From Planomonospora sp. ID67723 (lineage in GTDB: Bacteria; Actinomycetota; Actinomycetes; Streptosporangiales; Streptosporangiaceae): a stretch of DNA of 64,000 nucleotides. The translations under genes and the position numbers were made by a program. Position 1 is the stretch's first letter. Each line of letters opens with the position of its first letter. Below, piece by piece: positions 25,480 to 33,166 of this stretch. The notes below the pieces were generated by a model that saw only the letters and a program-made list of their open reading frames with translations, was not told the DNA's origin and did no database searches. The stretch is taken from the NCBI RefSeq assembly GCF_015711605.1, contig NZ_JABTEZ010000003.1, positions 868,001 through 932,000 of the forward strand, in the 5' to 3' direction.

Positions 25480-26454
25480 TCAGGCGGGGCCGAGCAGGGC
25501 GAGTTCGGCGGCGTCGAGCACCAGCTCACCGGCGGCTGCGGAGTCGCGGATCGTCTCCGGCCGGCTGGCTCCGGGGATGGGAACAATCACCGGGGAAAGG
25601 GCGAGCATCCAGGCCAGGCAGACCCGCTGCGGGCTCACGCCGCGGGCCCGGGCGACCTCGTGGAACGCCGCGAGGCCGGGATAGGGCTCGACCGCCGAGG
25701 AGGGACCGTCGAGCGAGCTGGCGGAGATGCCGCCGAGCGGGCTCCAGGGCAGGAAAGCGATCCCCAGCTCCTCGCAGAGACGCAGCTCGGGCTCACCGGC
25801 TCGGACGGAGGGGGAGAACCGGTTCTGCACGGAGACCAGCCGGTCGCCGAGGATCTCGCGGGCCTGGCGGATCTGCCCGGCGTTCGCGTTCGAGACGCCC
25901 GCCATGCGGATCTTGCCCTCGTCGAGCAGCTCGCGGATCGCGCCGAGGGAGTCGGCGTAGGGGACGGCCGGGTCCGGCTTGTGCAACTGGTACAGGCCGA
26001 TCGCGTCGGTCCCGAGCCGTTTGAGTGACTCCTCGCAGGCCCGCCTGAGGTGGGCGGGGGAGCCGTCGACCGTCCACGAGCCGTCTCCCGGCCGCCCGCG
26101 CCCGCCCTTGGTGGCGACCAGGACCGGTGAGAGGTCACCGGCGTAACGGGCGAGGGCCCGGGCGACGAGCGTCTCGTTGTGACCGGTCTCGCCGGCGTGC
26201 CAGTGGTAGGAGTCGGCCGTGTCGATGAGCGTCACGCCGGCGTCGAGCGCCGCGTGGATCGTGGCGATGGCCCGGGCCTCGTCCGGACGGCCCTCGATGG
26301 ACAGCGGCATGGCCCCCAGACCGATCGCGCCGACCGGGACATCGCCGATGCGGCGGGAGGGCAGGGTGCGGATGCGGCGGGAGGACGGGGTGCGGATGCG
26401 GCGGGAGGACGGGGCGGGGACCTCTCCGGAGGCTCCCGCGGCGGTCTGGGTCAT
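25480..26454 (-). CDS. Aldo/keto reductase
   Basis: A 324-residue aldo/keto reductase. The catalytic tetrad is D78, Y83 (LIDTADSYHW), K116 (LVATKGGRG) and H158 (LYQLHKP). The N-terminus before the core RRIGDVPVGAIGLG is extended by repeats of SSRRIRT, produced by a 24-bp tandem repeat in the DNA. The start ATG 26454 overlaps the stop of the upstream epimerase by four bases, so the two are translationally coupled and probably act on the same metabolite, perhaps a sugar. Confidence 0.9.
   Translation of the reverse strand: MTQTAAGASGEVPAPSSRRIRTPSSRRIRTLPSRRIGDVPVGAIGLGAMPLSIEGRPDEARAIATIHAALDAGVTLIDTADSYHWHAGETGHNETLVARALARYAGDLSPVLVATKGGRGRPGDGSWTVDGSPAHLRRACEESLKRLGTDAIGLYQLHKPDPAVPYADSLGAIRELLDEGKIRMAGVSNANAGQIRQAREILGDRLVSVQNRFSPSVRAGEPELRLCEELGIAFLPWSPLGGISASSLDGPSSAVEPYPGLAAFHEVARARGVSPQRVCLAWMLALSPVIVPIPGASRPETIRDSAAAGELVLDAAELALLGPA
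26347..26418. repeat. 24-bp tandem repeat, three units, inside the aldo/keto reductase
   Basis: Units at 26347-26370, 26371-26394 and 26395-26418 are near identical and in frame. They encode repeated SSRRIRT-like heptapeptides at the protein's N-terminus. Confidence 0.85.
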
Positions 26455-27398
26455 CGCGGGCTCACCGCCCCACGCGCGGCGACCGCCTCGGCGACGGCCC
26501 CGGGCAGCCAGTCCGCGGTCTCCGAGAACCGGAAGCCCAGCCGGCCGGCCAGCGCGTTGCTCATGCCGTAGTAGCGGTCGAACGAGAACGGCGACACCTC
26601 GGCGTCCTGCGGGCCCGCCACCCGGTAGACCGGCTGCGCCGTACCGTGCGCCGCGATGTGGTCGCAGAGGCCGAACACGTCGAGCTCGCCGCCGGAGCAG
26701 GCGTTGACCGGACCGGTGAAGCCGGCGCCCGCAGCCCAGAACAGGAAGTCCGCGATCTCCCGATGGTGGATGAACGTCGAGGGGCGCGGGTCGCGGTGGA
26801 CGACGATCTCCCGCCCCCCGCGGATCCGCTGGACGTAGTGGTCCAGCCGTCCGGTGAAGTCGTCGGCGCCCCCGCCCATGACGTGGGAGCACCGGACCGA
26901 GACATACGGGAACACGGGGTCCCGGGTGAAGACCGCTTCCGCCTGGCGCTTCCCCTCGCCGTAGTGGAGGTCGCGAAAGACCGGGTCCTCCCACGGCAGC
27001 TCCATCCGGACCGGCCAGACCGCCGGGTCGACGGCGTCCTCGGTGACCGGGACGCCCGGCGCGGCGGGCCGGATCGCCCCGGATCCGGCGGGGTCGTACA
27101 CCTCGATGGTGGAGGTCATGACATAACGCCCGGCGCGGTCGCGGAAGACGCGCTTGGCGACGGCGGCCTGCCGCGGCGTGTAGCAGACCTGGTCGACGAC
27201 GGCGTCGAAGGTCCGCGTTCCGAGAGCCTTCTCCAGCGACTCCTCCCGGTCGCGGTCGGCGACGAGGTGGGTCACGCCCGGCGGCGGCGGGGACGAGCCC
27301 CGGTTGACGACCGTGACGTCGATTCCGGCGTCGCGGAGCAGCAGGATCAGCCGCTTGCCGAAGTAGCGGCTGCCCCCGATAACGCATACGTGCTTCAT
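26451..27398 (-). CDS. NAD-dependent epimerase/dehydratase family protein
   Basis: A 315-residue extended-SDR protein starting at ATG 27398 (MKHVCVIGGSRYFGKRLILL). The GGSRYFG loop replaces the usual TGxxGxxG and is typical of atypical extended SDRs such as isoflavone-reductase- or RNA-binding-like members. VDQVCYTPRQAAVAKRVF, RYVMTSTIEVYDP and LHYGEGKRQAEAVF follow, the last supplying the Tyr-x3-Lys pair. It is coupled to the aldo/keto reductase and divergent from an Lrp/AsnC regulator 85 bases away. Confidence 0.88.
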   Translation of the reverse strand: MKHVCVIGGSRYFGKRLILLLRDAGIDVTVVNRGSSPPPPGVTHLVADRDREESLEKALGTRTFDAVVDQVCYTPRQAAVAKRVFRDRAGRYVMTSTIEVYDPAGSGAIRPAAPGVPVTEDAVDPAVWPVRMELPWEDPVFRDLHYGEGKRQAEAVFTRDPVFPYVSVRCSHVMGGGADDFTGRLDHYVQRIRGGREIVVHRDPRPSTFIHHREIADFLFWAAGAGFTGPVNACSGGELDVFGLCDHIAAHGTAQPVYRVAGPQDAEVSPFSFDRYYGMSNALAGRLGFRFSETADWLPGAVAEAVAARGAVSPR

Positions 27399-27483
27399 AG
27401 ATACCTTTCGCACCTTTCCGTACGGCCTGCACCGCACGGGGGACAAGTGTTACGGTTCATGGCCGCGATCTGAAGGGGGAACC

Positions 27484-28014
27484 ATGGGAGATACGGCCGT
27501 TCAGCCGAAAGATCCACGCCATCGGCGGCTCCTCGCCGCTGATTCACCGGTCGCGCTGGACGCCATAGATCTGCGGCTGCTCGAACTCGTCCAGGCGGAG
27601 GGCCGTATCACGCTGAGTGAGCTCGGACGGCGGGTACGGCTGAGCCCGGCGGCCGTGGCGGAGCGCATCCGCCGCCTGGAGGGCGACGGGACGATAACCG
27701 GGTACGCCGCGCTCGTGTCGCCGGTGCGGCTGGGCTACGGCGTCCTCGCGTTCGTCCGGGTCTCCCCGCACGGGGGCTTCACCTTCCGCCATCCCAGGAC
27801 GCAGGCGATGATCGCCCGTCCGGAGATCCTGGAGGCGCACCACGTGGTCGGCGAGGACTGCTGGATCCTCAAGGTCGCCGTCCATGACACCGGGCATCTG
27901 GAGGAGCTGCTCGAGGAGGTGTCGGCACTCGGCCGGACCACGACCTCGATCGTGATGTCCTCCCCGGTCGAGCGTAAGGCGATCACGCCGGTCGGCCGCG
28001 ACCGGTCGGGGTGA
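27484..28014 (+). CDS. Lrp/AsnC family transcriptional regulator
   Basis: A 176-residue regulator. After a ~25-residue tail, the winged helix-turn-helix LDAIDLRLLELVQAEGRITL, LGRRVRLSPAAVAERIRRLE is followed by the RAM ligand-binding domain (EILEAHHVVGEDCWILKVAV and TTTSIVMSSPVERKAITP). The start ATG 27484 follows AAGGGGG. Its position, divergent from the epimerase/aldo-keto reductase pair, suggests it controls that pair. It resembles the second Lrp/AsnC gene at 55999-56433. Confidence 0.93.
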   Translation: MGDTAVQPKDPRHRRLLAADSPVALDAIDLRLLELVQAEGRITLSELGRRVRLSPAAVAERIRRLEGDGTITGYAALVSPVRLGYGVLAFVRVSPHGGFTFRHPRTQAMIARPEILEAHHVVGEDCWILKVAVHDTGHLEELLEEVSALGRTTTSIVMSSPVERKAITPVGRDRSG

Positions 28015-28020
28015 CCGCGC

Positions 28021-28542
28021 TCACCGCGGGGACCCCGAGAACGTGTCCTCCGCCGCCCGCCGTACCCCCGCCGAGGGGCGCTCGGCCTCCCGCCGCACTT
28101 CGAAACCGCCGCGGCCGTCGAAGCGGACCGAGAAGAGCGCATCGAAGCCGTCGGCGAGGAGCGGGCGGCGCAGGCGCTTGAGTGTGGCGAAGACGCCGAC
28201 CTCGGGCACCCGGGCCCTGCCTTCCCGCGCGGCGTTGCGCTCCAGCGAGCCGGTCACGTCGGGCGGGAACCAGTAGCAGTCCGCCCGCGCCCGGTGCCGC
28301 CTGGCGGCCTCGATGAGCGGCAGCCACTCCTCGGGCGAGGGATTGGTGTTGTCCACCGCGACGTCGAGACCCCCCTCCAGCGCCTCGTCGATCAGGCGCA
28401 GCTGGTGGAGCTGCCGCCGCCGGGCGTTCCGGAAGTTGTCCTTGCTCACGTGGACGTGGGTCGCCGCCAGGACCTGCCGGTAGAAGGTGGTCTTGCCCGA
28501 TCCCTGCAGGCCCACCAGGACCGCGACCTCCGGACCGCTCAT
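28021..28542 (-). CDS. P-loop ATPase/kinase (AAA, PNK-like)
   Basis: A 173-residue small kinase-like protein. The Walker A motif is GLQGSGKT (11-18). HVSKDNFRNARRR and DVAVDNTNPSPEEWLPLIEA match T4 polynucleotide-kinase-like predicted kinases, and ADCYWFPPDVTGSLERNAAR supplies the lid region. The start is ATG 28542, directly before the P-loop. It converges with the Lrp/AsnC gene with only six bases between stops. The phosphate acceptor is unknown. Confidence 0.85.
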   Translation of the reverse strand: MSGPEVAVLVGLQGSGKTTFYRQVLAATHVHVSKDNFRNARRRQLHQLRLIDEALEGGLDVAVDNTNPSPEEWLPLIEAARRHRARADCYWFPPDVTGSLERNAAREGRARVPEVGVFATLKRLRRPLLADGFDALFSVRFDGRGGFEVRREAERPSAGVRRAAEDTFSGSPR

Positions 28543-28740
28543 GCCCTCATTCCAGCAGGCGGGGACGGCCTGCCGGTGCGCGGGTGCCCGGGTCGGCGGC
28601 GGGTCCGGACGCCTCTCGGGGAATGGGCGGACGGTACGGCGGCCAGGAACAGGCGGTGGTGCGGGCCGGTGCCGGGCGCATCGGCATGGGCGTGCCCTGA
28701 ACACCGGTCGTGCCCGAGGCGTGGCGCTAAACTCTCCCGC

Positions 28741-29061
28741 ATGGTAGGCCGTGTCCTTTTTCTCACCTTCGGCTGTATAGCGCTGTTCTTCGGCGTGGGG
28801 CTCTCCTTCGAGGACAGCCCGAAGGAGGCGCAGCAGGCGCCTGTCCTCGCCCTGACGGGGATCGGGCTGATGATCGGCGGGGCTGCCTGCGGGGCCGCCG
28901 AACGCCGGACCGGCCGTCCTCCGCTCCAGCCTCCGCTTCCCCCGCAGCACCACATCCCTCAAGGACACCATGTCCCTCAAGGGCCCCACGGTCCGCAGGG
29001 GCCGCCTCCTCTGCAGGGGTACAACCCGCCGGGATACACCGCGCCCTATCCTCCCGGGTAG
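28741..29061 (+). CDS. Small membrane protein with Pro/Gln/His-rich tail
   Basis: A 106-residue protein with two membrane helices (VLFLTFGCIALFFGVGLSF and VLALTGIGLMIGGAACGAA) and a ~45-residue tail of short repeats (HHIPQGHHVPQGPHGPQG) ending NPPGYTAPYPPG. Tails like this are common on actinomycete membrane proteins and may mediate weak interactions. A -10-like TAAACT (28728-28733) ends seven bases before ATG 28741, so the gene is probably leaderless. No family is recognised. Confidence 0.65.
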   Translation: MVGRVLFLTFGCIALFFGVGLSFEDSPKEAQQAPVLALTGIGLMIGGAACGAAERRTGRPPLQPPLPPQHHIPQGHHVPQGPHGPQGPPPLQGYNPPGYTAPYPPG

Positions 29062-29068
29062 GCACTCC

Positions 29069-29085
29069 CGCCCCGACCCGGGGCG
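29069..29085. terminator. Short GC hairpin between converging genes
   Basis: CGCCCCG (29069-29075) pairs with CGGGGCG (29079-29085) over a three-base loop, between the small membrane protein and the island's last gene. Confidence 0.5.
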
Positions 29086-29124
29086 CTGGTCTCCTGGGCG
29101 GGCGACAACTCCGGTAGGGATGCG

Positions 29125-29766
29125 TCACTCGGCCCACAGTGAGGCATCGGGCCATCCGAAGTACTCGTGGTCCCAGCCCGCCAGCGGTTGATAGTGCGTA
29201 ACGGCGATGAGGTCGCCGGAGCCGCCGAATCCCCGGAACTCGGCCACATCGTTCGCGTGGTGGACCGCATGCGGCACGGTGACCAGACCGCAGGTTGGGA
29301 CGGGGAGGTCGATGACGTCTCCGGCATAGCTGACCTGCACCGTGGCGACTCTTTTCGTGGCCATCACCGTCAGTTCGGTCAGTACCTCCGCATTCTTGCC
29401 GGGTTGGGCGAGCTGGGCCGACAAGTCCACCAGATCGTTGCCGCGCCATGTGGGCAGCGGCTCGGCCGGCCGGTTCAGCACCCATTCCGGCATGCCGCCC
29501 CCTCCGCAGACCCCCGGGCTCTGCCAACGCCCGTCCGTCGAACGCGCCATTAGGTAGGTGTCGTCGTAGAGTTCGCCGTCCCCCTCGCGGAACAGCACGA
29601 CCACCGATCCGTAGCGGCCCCACTGACCCGCTGCGGCAATCGCGGCCGAGCCGGGCGGGATAACCGCAGGAAGGGGTGGTGCGCCGTGGTCCAGCGCGTC
29701 GAACATCCGCTCGTCGCCGACGGACCTTTCCGGCCCATCGGGCGACTCTTGTTCTGTATGCCCCAT
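29125..29766 (-). CDS. Unknown island protein
   Basis: A 213-residue protein with no recognised domain. It has beta-rich segments (GRYGSVVVLFREGDGELYDD, VATVQVSYAGDVIDLPVPT) and a Trp-rich end (GWDHEYFGWPDASLWAE). ATG 29766 is chosen because a -10-like TACGGT (29774-29779) lies seven bases before it, suggesting its own leaderless promoter within the island. It is the last gene of the leftward seven-gene island. Confidence 0.65.
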   Translation of the reverse strand: MGHTEQESPDGPERSVGDERMFDALDHGAPPLPAVIPPGSAAIAAAGQWGRYGSVVVLFREGDGELYDDTYLMARSTDGRWQSPGVCGGGGMPEWVLNRPAEPLPTWRGNDLVDLSAQLAQPGKNAEVLTELTVMATKRVATVQVSYAGDVIDLPVPTCGLVTVPHAVHHANDVAEFRGFGGSGDLIAVTHYQPLAGWDHEYFGWPDASLWAE

Positions 29767-29809
29767 ATGTCTCACCGTAGGGCTGAGATGTACAGGGCAT
29801 GGCCAATCG

Positions 29810-30070
29810 TCAGCGAAGATCCCCTGTGCAGATGGGCTCATGGTGGGACACGCCTACCCGGCTGTGCTTCAGCCGGTCCAGCGCCCCGTCCACCAGGCGG
29901 CCCAGCTCTTGCAGATCGTGTGCCAGCCGCGCCGCTTCACGGCTCTCCCAGTCCTTTACAGCCGCTTCCAGGCTGGGAAACGTCCCGCACATGACCGTGA
30001 CCGTCGTGCCGTTGACCGCTCGTGTAGCCACACGTCCGCTGTCGATGATGGCCCAGTCCTTGAGCGCCAT
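29810..30070 (-). CDS. Unknown small island protein
   Basis: An 86-residue protein starting at ATG 30070 (MALKDWAIIDSGRVATRAVN) with a GGGAGGGG ribosome site. A short beta-strand half is followed by a helical half (LEAAVKDWESREAARLAHDL). It begins one base after the stop of the 65-residue gene upstream, so the two are co-translated. No family is recognised. Confidence 0.6.
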   Translation of the reverse strand: MALKDWAIIDSGRVATRAVNGTTVTVMCGTFPSLEAAVKDWESREAARLAHDLQELGRLVDGALDRLKHSRVGVSHHEPICTGDLR

Positions 30071-30071
30071 C

Positions 30072-30269
30072 TCAGCCCCTCCCGGCTTGGCGGGCGAAGC
30101 TCGCTCGAAGCGAACGGGCGATCCGCTTGGAGATGCAGCGCAGCTCAAGCTCTCGGAAGGTCGCTGCCGACACATCAGGGGGAGCGTCCGACGGGGTGCC
30201 GACGAACCGGGCTTCCCAGACGCCTCCTCGTTCGACGTGATCGAACTCCGGTATCTGCCGCTGAGTCAT
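30072..30269 (-). CDS. Unknown 65-residue island protein
   Basis: Begins at ATG 30269, overlapping the stop of the preceding gene by four bases, and ends two bases before the next start. It is basic at the C-terminus (RCISKRIARSLRASFARQAG). The tight spacing on both sides is the main evidence that it is translated. No family is recognised. Confidence 0.55.
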   Translation of the reverse strand: MTQRQIPEFDHVERGGVWEARFVGTPSDAPPDVSAATFRELELRCISKRIARSLRASFARQAGRG

Positions 30270-30661
30270 GCCGCCGCCTTCAGGGCGGCGCAGATCATGT
30301 CCACCACCGTGCCGGGCTCATCGGTGCTCACGTTCCGGCAGCTCACGTCCGCCGTGGGGAGGGACACGAGATAGTGGCCGGCGCGCTGGCCTACGGTCAC
30401 CGTGGCGACGGTCCGACCGGCATCGCTGTAGGCGGTCAACTCGGGCGCGTAGTGGATCAGGCACGCCTTCGGCCACGGCATGCCGTCCCCGTGCAGCCGC
30501 ATGCCGATCGTATGAGCGCGCACGGTACGAACGCCGTGCGGCTTCAGCAGCCGTTGCACGACAGCCAACGCCTTGTTGTGCATCTCGGCGACAAGGTCAC
30601 TTACCTCAGGAAGGCGGTGCTCCTCTGCGCTGAGCTCTGTTGCTGTCCGTTCGGGGGTCAT
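30266..30661 (-). CDS. Unknown island protein
   Basis: A 131-residue protein with start ATG 30661 (MTPERTATELSAEEHRLPEV). A helical N-terminal half precedes a beta-rich half (RTVATVTVGQRAGHYLVSLP) and a final helix. It heads a tightly packed run of three small genes, 97 bases downstream of the XRE/DUF5753 regulator. No family is recognised; it may be an effector controlled by that regulator. Confidence 0.6.
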   Translation of the reverse strand: MTPERTATELSAEEHRLPEVSDLVAEMHNKALAVVQRLLKPHGVRTVRAHTIGMRLHGDGMPWPKACLIHYAPELTAYSDAGRTVATVTVGQRAGHYLVSLPTADVSCRNVSTDEPGTVVDMICAALKAAA

Positions 30662-30758
30662 GCTCCGACCGTAGGAACCAGCTAGAACAGCTTCAAGGAA
30701 GTTGCTCGCAATTGCTTCAACTCGTCCACCTGTGAAGGCAGGCCGGGAATCCTGAGCA

Positions 30759-31595
30759 CTACTCCGACAGTGCTTCCATCGCCTGCGTGATGATCTGACG
30801 GGCATGTGGGCCGTAATGAGCGATCTTGGCGAACCAGTTGAACAACCGCGCGTACTGCTCGATCTCTTCAGGCAGCGTCAACGTCAGTTCGGCTGCGACA
30901 GTCTCAACGTGAACGGCACGGTCACCAAAGATCCAGAAGCCGTGCTGAGGGGCGAACGGCAGCGGCGCACCCATGGGGACAACGCCCAGTCGGACACGGG
31001 GCATCATGGCAATGGCGATCAGCCGATCAAGCTGCCCGAGCATCACATCTGGGGAAGCCATGCCCAGACGGAGAGCACTCTCCAGGATCACGAAGTGGAA
31101 GGTCTTGCTCGGGTTGTAGAGCACTTCCTGACGGCGCATCCGTATCGCAACCCCCTCTTCGAGGTCATCGGGGATTCCGTGGAAGGCGATCACCTGGGAC
31201 AACCGCAGGCGGGCGTACTCACTGGTTTGGAGCAGGCCAGGGATAAGGACCGACTCGAAGACTCGGAAACTGGTGGTCTCGGCTTCCATCTCCGCCCAGC
31301 TCTGCTGGCGGGTCTTGGTTCCTAGCCGAAGCTGCCGCCGCCACTCGGCATAGAGGGTCTCCATAGCCCGCAGGGTGGCAATCAGGTTCGGTGCCTCGTC
31401 TGGCCGGTCCACGGCATCACACCAGGCGCGGATGTCGTCCTCCGAGGGCGTCTGGCGGCCGTTCTCCAGCTTGCTGACCTTGGACGCCTGCCAGCCGTAC
31501 CGGGCGGCCAGTTGCCGCCCGGTCAGCTTCGCATCGAGCCGTAGTTCCTTGAGTCTTGCTCCCATCTGCTGACGGGCACGGGCAATGTCACGCAC
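30759..31595 (-). CDS. XRE-family regulator with DUF5753 domain
   Basis: A 278-residue regulator. The helix-turn-helix is LTGRQLAARYGWQASKVSKL followed by ENGRQTPSEDDI (about residues 24-56). The C-terminal DUF5753 region contains VLIPGLLQTSEYARLRLSQV and RLGVVPMGAPLPFAPQHGFW. Such proteins (WhiJ-like) are highly paralogous in streptomycetes and relatives and pair with small DUF397 or DUF6879 proteins. Its start GTG 31595 overlaps the DUF6879 gene by eight bases, so they are coupled. Confidence 0.92.
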   Translation of the reverse strand: MRDIARARQQMGARLKELRLDAKLTGRQLAARYGWQASKVSKLENGRQTPSEDDIRAWCDAVDRPDEAPNLIATLRAMETLYAEWRRQLRLGTKTRQQSWAEMEAETTSFRVFESVLIPGLLQTSEYARLRLSQVIAFHGIPDDLEEGVAIRMRRQEVLYNPSKTFHFVILESALRLGMASPDVMLGQLDRLIAIAMMPRVRLGVVPMGAPLPFAPQHGFWIFGDRAVHVETVAAELTLTLPEEIEQYARLFNWFAKIAHYGPHARQIITQAMEALSE

Positions 31596-32115
31596 CGGAG
31601 GTCACGAACTCCTCAAGGGGAATCGCGTGCTCCCATGCGAGATCACGCCACTTGCGATGCTGTTCGACTGTGGCCGGGTCCGTGATGATCTCCGCACCCA
31701 GAAGGACGTCGTCATCGTCCAGATGAAGCAGGGCCAGACGTTCATCGTCGAACAGCCACCAGTCCGAATGAGGCAGATTCAGCCGTTCGGCTTCGACGCG
31801 GTCAAGGTAGTGGATCTGGTCTCCAGTGGGGATGCTGTGGCGGGCTACCGCCATGCTGAAACGGACGTAGTCAGAGAACGGGCGGGACACGACGCGAACG
31901 CGTCGGAACGTCCGTCCGTGTGAGGCATGCTGGCGCATGAGATCGAACCATTCACTCATCCACGCCATGTCGTCGGGTTCCCCAGCGAGGAACCGCCGTA
32001 AGGGCTCCTCCTCGCCCTTGGCCAGGTGGTAGCGCTCTCGTGTCTCCAGGCGGAACGCGGACACGTCGAACAAGGAGAACAGCCTCACGAAGTCGTCACC
32101 GGACACTAGACGCAT
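31588..32115 (-). CDS. DUF6879 family protein
   Basis: A 175-residue protein starting at ATG 32115 (MRLVSGDDFVRLFSLFDVSA). FRLETRERYHLAKGEEEPLR, FRRVRVVSRPFSDYVRFSMA and SDWWLFDDERLALLHLDDDD follow the DUF6879 pattern as I know it. The function is unknown, but these genes sit beside XRE/DUF5753 regulators and are probably their partners. It overlaps the regulator and follows the 77-residue gene by five bases. Confidence 0.8.
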   Translation of the reverse strand: MRLVSGDDFVRLFSLFDVSAFRLETRERYHLAKGEEEPLRRFLAGEPDDMAWMSEWFDLMRQHASHGRTFRRVRVVSRPFSDYVRFSMAVARHSIPTGDQIHYLDRVEAERLNLPHSDWWLFDDERLALLHLDDDDVLLGAEIITDPATVEQHRKWRDLAWEHAIPLEEFVTSGA

Positions 32116-32120
32116 GCTGA

Positions 32121-32354
32121 TCACCCTAGGAACTTGAACAACTCCTTGGGAACCTCCACGAACGCCTCCCCGTCCAGGATGTCTCGGGCGTCCGCAAGCG
32201 TCGCAGGGTCGATCACCTGGATGCCTTGGATGACCAAGGTCCCGCGATCCGTCTCGTAGATCGTGGGACATCCGCCTTGGTTGGAGGTGCTTCCGACGAA
32301 CCGTAGCCGCATGTGCTTGCCTGGAGGGGAAGTTGCTTCGTGTTTCTCGGCCAT
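32121..32354 (-). CDS. Small unknown protein heading the XRE/DUF6879 operon
   Basis: About 77 residues from ATG 32354 (MAEKHEATSPPGKHMRLRFV). The core GGCPTIYETDRGTLVIQGIQ and VIDPATLADARDILDGEAFV looks like a compact beta-hairpin plus helix, and similar short proteins often precede DUF6879 genes. A GTG at 32426 would give a 101-residue form. It lies just past the tRNA terminator, so it should have its own promoter, which I could not define. Confidence 0.7.
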   Translation of the reverse strand: MAEKHEATSPPGKHMRLRFVGSTSNQGGCPTIYETDRGTLVIQGIQVIDPATLADARDILDGEAFVEVPKELFKFLG

Positions 32355-32473
32355 GTTCGGATGTTCCGCCGCGCGCCGAAGGGCGTCAAGCTCTTTGCGG
32401 AACGTCTGGCCGATCGAGGTCAGCACAACGTCGGCACCGGCGCCGGCGGCAACCCGGAACGATCAGGAACACC

Positions 32474-32513
32474 AAAAGCCCCAGACTCTCGGCCAGGGCC
32501 GTGAGCTGGGGCT
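32474..32513 (-). terminator. Intrinsic terminator of the tRNA operon
   Basis: On the minus strand, AGCCCCAG (32513-32506) pairs with CTGGGGCT (32484-32477), with further pairing inside (CTC/GAG, CGGC/GCCG). The stem is followed by four T, a classic terminator downstream of the tRNA-Val gene. Confidence 0.7.
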
Positions 32514-32557
32514 GCGTCTCCTTTTCGACCAGGTGACACCTGGTCTGCCATGGAGCG

Positions 32558-32632
32558 TGGTGGACGATACAGGGATTGAACCTGTGACCTCTTCCGTGTC
32601 AGGGAAGCGCTCTCCCGCTGAGCTAATCGTCC
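32558..32632 (-). tRNA. tRNA-Val (GAC)
   Basis: The minus strand folds into a full cloverleaf: acceptor GGACGAT/ATCGTCC, anticodon stem CTTCC/GGAAG with loop CTGACAC (anticodon GAC), and T arm ACAGG/CCTGT around TTCAATC. Discriminator A is followed by an encoded CCA. It is the last gene of the cluster. Confidence 0.95.
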
Positions 32633-32646
32633 TCGGGTGAAATCAG

Positions 32647-32718
32647 AGCGGAAGACGGGATTCGAACCCGCGACCCTCACCTTGGCAAGGTGATGCTCTA
32701 CCACTGAGCCACTTCCGC
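32647..32718 (-). tRNA. tRNA-Gly (GCC), copy 1
   Basis: Acceptor GCGGAAG/CTTCCGC, anticodon stem TCACC/GGTGA with loop TTGCCAA (anticodon GCC), T loop TTCGAAT. Discriminator T; no encoded CCA. The sequence is identical to the copy at 32892-32963. Only 14 bases separate it from tRNA-Val. Confidence 0.95.
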
Positions 32719-32795
32719 GTGTCCGCTGCGAGTCGTCCCCGTGCGGTACCTGCACTACTTTACCGGATCCCGGAGGACCCAGCGTCCGTGCGCTG

Positions 32796-32866
32796 AGGTG
32801 GAGACGGGATTTGAACCCGTGTACACGGCTTTGCAGGCCGTTGCCTCGCCTCTCGGCCACTCCACC
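32796..32866 (-). tRNA. tRNA-Cys (GCA)
   Basis: Acceptor GGTGGAG/CTCCACC, anticodon stem ACGGC/GCCGT with loop CTGCAAA (anticodon GCA), T loop TTCAAAT. Discriminator T, as usual for tRNA-Cys. It lies between the two identical tRNA-Gly genes. Confidence 0.95.
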
Positions 32867-32891
32867 AGCCAGGTCCCGGAGGACCTGCCGG

Positions 32892-32963
32892 AGCGGAAGA
32901 CGGGATTCGAACCCGCGACCCTCACCTTGGCAAGGTGATGCTCTACCACTGAGCCACTTCCGC
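32892..32963 (-). tRNA. tRNA-Gly (GCC), copy 2
   Basis: Identical in sequence to the copy at 32647-32718 and first in transcription order. It is followed by a 25-base spacer containing AGGTCC-CGGA-GGACCT, a small stem that could guide processing, then tRNA-Cys. Confidence 0.95.
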
Positions 32964-32998
32964 GTGATTCCCGATGCTTTCGCCCGGGGCACGGGAAA

Positions 32999-33004
32999 AC
33001 TCTA
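32999..33004 (-). promoter_or_regulatory. -10 element candidate for the tRNA cluster
   Basis: TAGAGT on the minus strand lies about 35 bases upstream of the first tRNA-Gly. No good -35 is visible. Confidence 0.35.
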
Positions 33005-33166
33005 GCGCCTTTTCGGAGGTGCGTGCGCGCATGTGCGGCTGCCGAGCCTCCGGGAGGCCCGGCAGCCGGGTCCTGCACCGCTCCGCGATTGGGCCTTGAT
33101 CCGTGCCGGAGGGAGGCGCACGCTCGGGGTGAACGCGGGGGACGGCCGGAATCCGGGAGGCGCCTC

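Noticed and set aside
25480-27432. Single 650-residue frame joining epimerase region and aldo/keto reductase
   Set aside because: The first half is a shadow of the epimerase gene; the reductase begins at ATG 26454, overlapping the epimerase stop.
29125-32354. Phage or integrative element with integrase
   Set aside because: No integrase, transposase or duplicated tRNA end was found; lower GC and the tRNA neighbour alone do not prove integration.
32641-32963. CRISPR or mobile-element repeat suggested by the identical 72-base blocks
   Set aside because: The repeats are complete tRNA-Gly cloverleaves; no further copies or spacers are present.
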